Source: Elioraea sp. Yellowstone | Lineage (GTDB): Bacteria; Pseudomonadota; Alphaproteobacteria; Acetobacterales; Acetobacteraceae | Direction: 5' to 3' | Assembly (NCBI RefSeq): GCF_006704265.1 | Contig: NZ_VIKA01000012.1 | Coordinates: forward strand, 1 to 45,106 | Length of the DNA stretch: 45,106 bases | Shown here: in pieces, positions 41,140 through 45,106 of the stretch | How the letters are laid out: each line of letters opens with the position of its first letter | Numbering within the stretch: the first letter of the stretch is position 1 | Position numbers and translations under genes: made by a program | The notes under the pieces: model-generated | The model's input: only the letters and a program-made list of their open reading frames with translations | Told to the model about the DNA's origin: nothing | Database searches by the model: none

Positions 41140-42348
41140 TTACAGGCCGAGCGTGGCGCGGCTGAGCGGGCGCGCGAGCGCGGCGTCCAGCACGGGATCG
41201 GCCTGGTCGAACCAGTGCAGCAGCTCGGCGAGCCGCCAGGCGATATCGAGGGCGTCGCGCTGCACCTCGGCAAGGGGTTCGCCTGCGCGTGCCACAAGCC
41301 AGCGGTAGAGCACGCGATAACCGGACACGCCGAAGGCGAAGACGCGCTCGGGCACGCCAGCGAGGCGGAGCGAGCTGTCGTGCTGGAGCGGGATCGCGCC
41401 GCTGCCGGACCCGTCGGGCAGGAAGGCCCGGCCGATCGGCGGCACCTGGAGCGTGACGCCCGTTGCCTTGCCCGCGAGACGCGCGGTGCGGAACGCGGCG
41501 GCCGGCTGGCGTGCGAAGGTTTCCAGCGCGGCGATCTCCGCGCCGATCCGCGCGGCGTCCTCGAACACCGCCGGATCGGCGGGGAAGGGGATGTGCGGGA
41601 AGGCCTCCTCCAGGTCCCAGGCGAAGCGGCGGGTGTAGGAGGTGGCGGAGAGCAGCGCGGTGATCGCGTGGAACACGTCCTCGGGCCGGACGCGGCGCGC
41701 ATAGGCGGCTTCCAGGCCGCGCAGCAGGTCGGGGTTCAGGTTGTGCGCGCCGGGACCGTTGCGGCGGTCGTAGAGCGGGAAGGCGTAGCCGCCGTAGGAG
41801 CCGCGGAAGGCGTGGTAGTCGGGGATCAGGCCGTGCACCCACACGGCCGGGCCGGCGCCGGTGCCGGAGGGCATGGCGTAGAGGGCGATGTTCGTGGCGC
41901 CCCAGGCCGCGCGGAGATCGGTGCGCAGGAAATCGTTGAAGGCGCGGTGCGCGTAGTGGAGCCGACGATCGAGCGGTCGATACGCCGTTTCACGGACCAG
42001 CGCGGCATCGAAGGACGTGGCGTGCGCCTCTGACCAGTCGCGGTCGCGCGACGCATGGAACGCTGCCTGCGCCTCGGCCGCTGGCGCCGCCAGCCAATCC
42101 TTCACCTGGCGTTCGATCTGTGCGGCCGTGAAGCCGTAGACGAATTCATCCCGTTTCGTCTGTGTTCCGGACGAGCGGAACCGGAACGCATCGGCGATGG
42201 ACACGGCGGCGACATCGGCGAACGGCGCAGGCAGGAAATCGTCGAGCCCGCCGCGCTCGACGCGCACGAACGAGAGGGCCACCTCGTCCCGCGCGACACG
42301 CTCCAGGAACGCCTCCTTCGCCGCCTTCGAGAACAGACCCACCGCCAC
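41140..42348 (-). CDS. Type ISP-like restriction-modification protein, C-terminal specificity half
   Basis: The product has 402 residues and starts with GTG one base after the stop of the methylase half. It contains GGLDDFLPAPFADVAAVSIA, FRSSGTQTKRDEFVYG, YRPLDRRLHYAHRAFNDFLR and TSYTRRFAWDLEEAFPHIPF, and ends RLAELLHWFDQADPVLDAAL. These match the specificity (C-terminal) domain of type ISP enzymes, which recognises the DNA target. In intact enzymes it is joined to the methylase, so the window shows a split. AGCAGG ahead of the GTG could allow translational coupling; a single frameshift would also explain it. Confidence 0.8.
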   Translation of the reverse strand: MAVGLFSKAAKEAFLERVARDEVALSFVRVERGGLDDFLPAPFADVAAVSIADAFRFRSSGTQTKRDEFVYGFTAAQIERQVKDWLAAPAAEAQAAFHASRDRDWSEAHATSFDAALVRETAYRPLDRRLHYAHRAFNDFLRTDLRAAWGATNIALYAMPSGTGAGPAVWVHGLIPDYHAFRGSYGGYAFPLYDRRNGPGAHNLNPDLLRGLEAAYARRVRPEDVFHAITALLSATSYTRRFAWDLEEAFPHIPFPADPAVFEDAARIGAEIAALETFARQPAAAFRTARLAGKATGVTLQVPPIGRAFLPDGSGSGAIPLQHDSSLRLAGVPERVFAFGVSGYRVLYRWLVARAGEPLAEVQRDALDIAWRLAELLHWFDQADPVLDAALARPLSRATLGL

Positions 42349-42349
42349 G

Positions 42350-44347
42350 CTACGCCTGCTGCCGCCACGTGTCGGCGTAGAACACCTGCGCCTCCGTGCC
42401 GTCCGCTTTCGTGCCGTCGGCGACGGCGATCGTGATGCACACCCCCGCCTGGATCGCGAAGACGTTCTCGTCCTCCTCGATCCCGGCCGGGCGCTCCCCG
42501 CGCAGGTCGCCGCGCAGGTCGATCACCTCGATCCGGTCGAACCGTTCGCGCAGCATCCTGCGCAGCCCGGCATAGGGGTGGCCCGCGAGGAAGGTCCGGT
42601 TGGTGATCAGGCACACCACGCCGCGCTTCGGCGCGCCCTCGCTCTCGAACAGCTTCCACAGGCACCAGCGCCAGAACGCGATGTAGAGGTCGGGGAACGT
42701 GTTGAGCTCCCCGCCCCAGCCGGCCTCACGCACCGGCTGCTTCAGATCGTCCCAGAACCCGTTCGCCCAGCCGGCGGTGATCCGCGTCTCCTCGCCCTCC
42801 GCCAGCCGCCGATAGGGCGGGTTGCCGAAGATCGCCAGGATCGGCGCCTCGCGCTTCACCGCATCCGCCGCCCGCCGCTCCTCCACGATCGGTGCCGACA
42901 TGAACCCGAGATGCGGCACCACCCCGACGCCGCCGGTCGGCGGGGTGAGCGTGTCCGCGAGGTAGATCTTCAACCGCGTCGCAAGTGACGCTCCGGCGGC
43001 CAGCAATTCGCGCTGCAACCGGTAGTGCGCCACCGTGTACGGCCCCACCAGCAGCTCGAACCCGTGCAGCCGTTCGGCAAGCTTGGTCAGTTCGCCGGCT
43101 ACCGCGCCCTCGCCCATCTCGCGTGCCGCCCGCTCCGCGACAAGCGATGCGGCGGCGATCAGGAACGTGCCCGTGCCGCAGGCCGGGTCGAGCACCAGCA
43201 CATCCCGGTCCAGCAACCCGTTCGTGCCCAGATGCTCGCGCAGCGCCCGGTCGGTCACCGCCACCATGAACCGCACGACCGGAACGGGTGTGAAATAGAC
43301 CCCGTGCCGCTTGCGCGCGACCGGATCGAAGGTCGCGAGGAAGTCCTCGTAGAAATAGAGGATCGGATCGTGTCCGTTTCGTTTGGCCAGCACCTCGGGA
43401 TCGACCGCGTTCACGGTGTCCAGGATGACGTCGAAGCCGGCGCCGAGCACCTCGACGATCTCGTCCTGCGTCAGCGCGCGCAGCGTGGCGCGCAGCAGCG
43501 GATAGCTGCCTTCCGGCAGCCTGCGGTAGGCGTCCTGACCGACCTCTCCGCCGGCTGCCTCGCGCGCGAGCAGCAGGCCGAAGGCCAGCGTCTGGGCGAA
43601 CGCGTTCGCGAACAGCGCGTTCTCGTCCCGCTCGTCGTAGCCGCCCGCCTCGGCATGGGCGAACAGCGTGTCGCGGAATTCGGCCCGCACGGCATCCAAG
43701 GCCGCTGGCGCGCCCTCGCGGCAGGCATCCAGCGTGATGCCCCGCACCAGCCGCGCGGCATGCGCCAGCGCCTCGGCCACGTCCTGCGCCGTGCGCATCG
43801 GCGGCGGTTGCGCCAGCGCCAGTTTCTCGACGATCGCCAGGAACGGCGCGGGATCGCTGCCCCGGATCAGCCGCTCCGCCGTCGCCGCCGGCGTCTCCGG
43901 GTCGAGCACCGAGGCCGGAACGATCATCGCCTCCTCGTCGTGCGCATCACGCCGATAGAGATGGATCGTGTGGAAGTTGCAGAATCCCCACAGCGGCAGC
44001 GCCCTGAAGCGCTCGAACTGCAACTTGTCGTGCCCGCGCAACTGCGCCGGCCGCAGCCCCTTGTCCGGCGCCTTCAACTCGACGAAGGCGCGCGCCGGCT
44101 GCGCCGCCTGCGCCAACGCGATGTCGGGCCGGCCCACGCCAGGCTTGCGGTATTCGGGCAGCACGCGCACCGCTGCCCCGGCGCCGAAGCGCAGCCGCAG
44201 CGCATCTTCCAACAGTCGCTGGAAGCGCGGCGCCAGCAGCAGTTCCAGTCCCGTACCGTCGCCGGCAATGCCCCGATTGGCCGCGCGATCCTTCCGGATC
44301 GCATCGGCATAGGCGATCAATGCGTCATGAACGGACGTGTCCAGCAT
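42350..44347 (-). CDS. Type ISP-like restriction-modification protein, nuclease and N6-adenine methylase half
   Basis: The product has 665 residues. The N-terminal 150 residues carry a PD-(D/E)xK nuclease pattern: GVGRPDIALA, then RAFVELKAPDKGL (Asp, Glu-x-Lys). The methylase has FTPVPVVRFMVAVTDRALRE, motif I VLDPACGTGTFLIAAASLVA and motif IV ILAIFGNPPYRRL. It ends YADTWRQQA where related enzymes continue into the specificity domain. No SF2 helicase block (DEAH box) is seen between nuclease and methylase, unlike LlaGI-type enzymes of about 1570 residues. The start at 44347 is tentative; the extension upstream is low complexity. It should protect against foreign DNA, or methylate only if the nuclease is inactive. 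Confidence 0.85.
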   Translation of the reverse strand: MLDTSVHDALIAYADAIRKDRAANRGIAGDGTGLELLLAPRFQRLLEDALRLRFGAGAAVRVLPEYRKPGVGRPDIALAQAAQPARAFVELKAPDKGLRPAQLRGHDKLQFERFRALPLWGFCNFHTIHLYRRDAHDEEAMIVPASVLDPETPAATAERLIRGSDPAPFLAIVEKLALAQPPPMRTAQDVAEALAHAARLVRGITLDACREGAPAALDAVRAEFRDTLFAHAEAGGYDERDENALFANAFAQTLAFGLLLAREAAGGEVGQDAYRRLPEGSYPLLRATLRALTQDEIVEVLGAGFDVILDTVNAVDPEVLAKRNGHDPILYFYEDFLATFDPVARKRHGVYFTPVPVVRFMVAVTDRALREHLGTNGLLDRDVLVLDPACGTGTFLIAAASLVAERAAREMGEGAVAGELTKLAERLHGFELLVGPYTVAHYRLQRELLAAGASLATRLKIYLADTLTPPTGGVGVVPHLGFMSAPIVEERRAADAVKREAPILAIFGNPPYRRLAEGEETRITAGWANGFWDDLKQPVREAGWGGELNTFPDLYIAFWRWCLWKLFESEGAPKRGVVCLITNRTFLAGHPYAGLRRMLRERFDRIEVIDLRGDLRGERPAGIEEDENVFAIQAGVCITIAVADGTKADGTEAQVFYADTWRQQA

Positions 44348-44508
44348 CGGGCCTCGCGCGACTCGGTCCGTGCCAGAGTGGCGGCTTCGCCCCCGCAAGA
44401 CAAGCGGACCCGCGGAGGGAAGGGTGGCGCTGAGCCGGCCCCCGGGCCGGCGACGCCACGGCACCTCGCCCCTTCCCCCCACCACCCCCCATCCCCGACC
44501 CTCCCCCC

Positions 44509-45106
44509 GTGCTGCCCCTGCCGATTCTCCTCCCCTTCTTCGCCCTGATCGCGCTCGGCTACGCGCTCGGCCGCGGCCCGCTCGCCGCGCCCGCAGCCCA
44601 GAACGGGCTGCGCCTGTTCGTCCTCTACGCGGCGCTGCCCGCCTTCATCTTCCGCTTCGTCGTCGAGGCCGCCACGCCGCCACCCGCCGCACTCCTCGCA
44701 CCCGCCGCCTTCGCCGCCGCCATGCTCGCCACCGCCGCAACCGCCGCCCTCGTCTCCCCGCGCGCCCGCGCCCTCGCCGCCATGGGCGCGGTCAGCGCGA
44801 ACGTCGGCTACATGGGCCTGCCCGCCATCGCCGTCTCGCCCCTCGGCTCCGACCCCGCCGCCACCGGTGCCGCGATCGCCATCCTGGTGATCGACGTGCT
44901 CGGCACCATGAACGCCAACATGCTGCTGCTGACCCGCGGGGGCCTGCGCGCGGGCGCCAACGCCATGCTGCGTGCGCCGCTCGTCTGGGCGATGGTCGCG
45001 GGGCTCGCCGTCCGCGCCTCGGGCGCAACACTGCCCGAACCGGCGCTCCGCCTCGCCGCCATGCTCGCCGGCGGCGCGGTGCCGGGGGCGCTGGTCAGCC
45101 TCGGCG
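44509..45106 (+). CDS. AEC family permease, N-terminal part
   Basis: The frame is open from a GTG at 44509 to the end of the window, so the 3' end is missing; about 199 residues are visible. The product is hydrophobic with helices such as LLPFFALIALGYALGRG. It has the family pattern LFVLYAALPAFIFRFVVEAA and ANVGYMGLPAIAVSPLGSDP, the NxGYMGLP motif of auxin-efflux-carrier-type (AEC) permeases. These move organic acids or amino acids across the inner membrane. It is divergent from the restriction-modification gene by about 160 bp, and the upstream stretch is C-rich with no good ribosome site. Confidence 0.85.
   Translation, partial: MLPLPILLPFFALIALGYALGRGPLAAPAAQNGLRLFVLYAALPAFIFRFVVEAATPPPAALLAPAAFAAAMLATAATAALVSPRARALAAMGAVSANVGYMGLPAIAVSPLGSDPAATGAAIAILVIDVLGTMNANMLLLTRGGLRAGANAMLRAPLVWAMVAGLAVRASGATLPEPALRLAAMLAGGAVPGALVSLG

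Noticed and set aside
42340-42360. Programmed ribosomal frameshift in the ISP gene
   Set aside because: No slippery heptamer or obvious downstream structure was seen; separate start or an indel is simpler.

Overview
The window is very GC-rich (about 70% by eye) and gene-dense. Its gene content and order fit an alphaproteobacterium of the Rhodospirillales/Acetobacteraceae type: a TAXI-type solute receptor, TrmFO, CarA divergent from a yqeY-dnaG-rpoD cluster, a carB-greA pair and a PotFGHI-type importer. Species cannot be named from the sequence alone.

Layout. 1-9.5 kb is housekeeping and transport: a Sel1-like fragment, a TAXI receptor, an MFS exporter, trmFO, a class I/II aminotransferase, an unknown lipoprotein, uvrA and divergent ssb. 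9.5-11.4 kb is the oddest stretch. It holds a 115-residue protein made almost wholly of six near-identical 18-residue repeats, followed on the same strand by a hairpin and a conserved gene of unknown function, and faced by a small unknown gene. 11.5-15 kb has cysK, a rhodanese, and a phage-derived patch (tail-fibre-like gene and two paralogous small genes) around a tRNA-Thr(GGT). 15.3-22.7 kb is a polyamine ABC importer operon, two tandem aspartate-type aminotransferases and a fused double GNAT acetyltransferase. 22.7-28.2 kb has a haloacetate-dehalogenase-like hydrolase, an unannotated small RNA locus with an FNR/FixK-like box and a strong terminator, a LysR regulator, trxB, an Lrp/AsnC regulator, 3-hydroxybutyrate dehydrogenase and a secreted unknown protein.

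28.3-40.6 kb is the core block. On the minus strand carA, an SDR, a LysE-type exporter, carB, greA and a threonine dehydratase are closely packed. Divergent from carA are yqeY, dnaG and rpoD. CarA carries an extra N-terminal helix-turn-helix-like domain, and a perfect palindrome lies in the shared carA/yqeY promoter region. 40.6-45.1 kb is accessory: AT-rich octamer repeats behind the rpoD terminator, an unknown small gene, a type ISP-like restriction-modification gene split into two frames, and the start of an AEC-family permease.

Most likely undescribed systems: (i) the six-repeat peptide gene with its partner (9524-10785), where synonymous variation between units shows selection on the peptide; (ii) the putative oxygen-responsive small RNA at 23705-23833; (iii) the HTH-CarA fusion with a nearby palindrome. 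Identifications are from sequence reading and memory of families; no database search was run.
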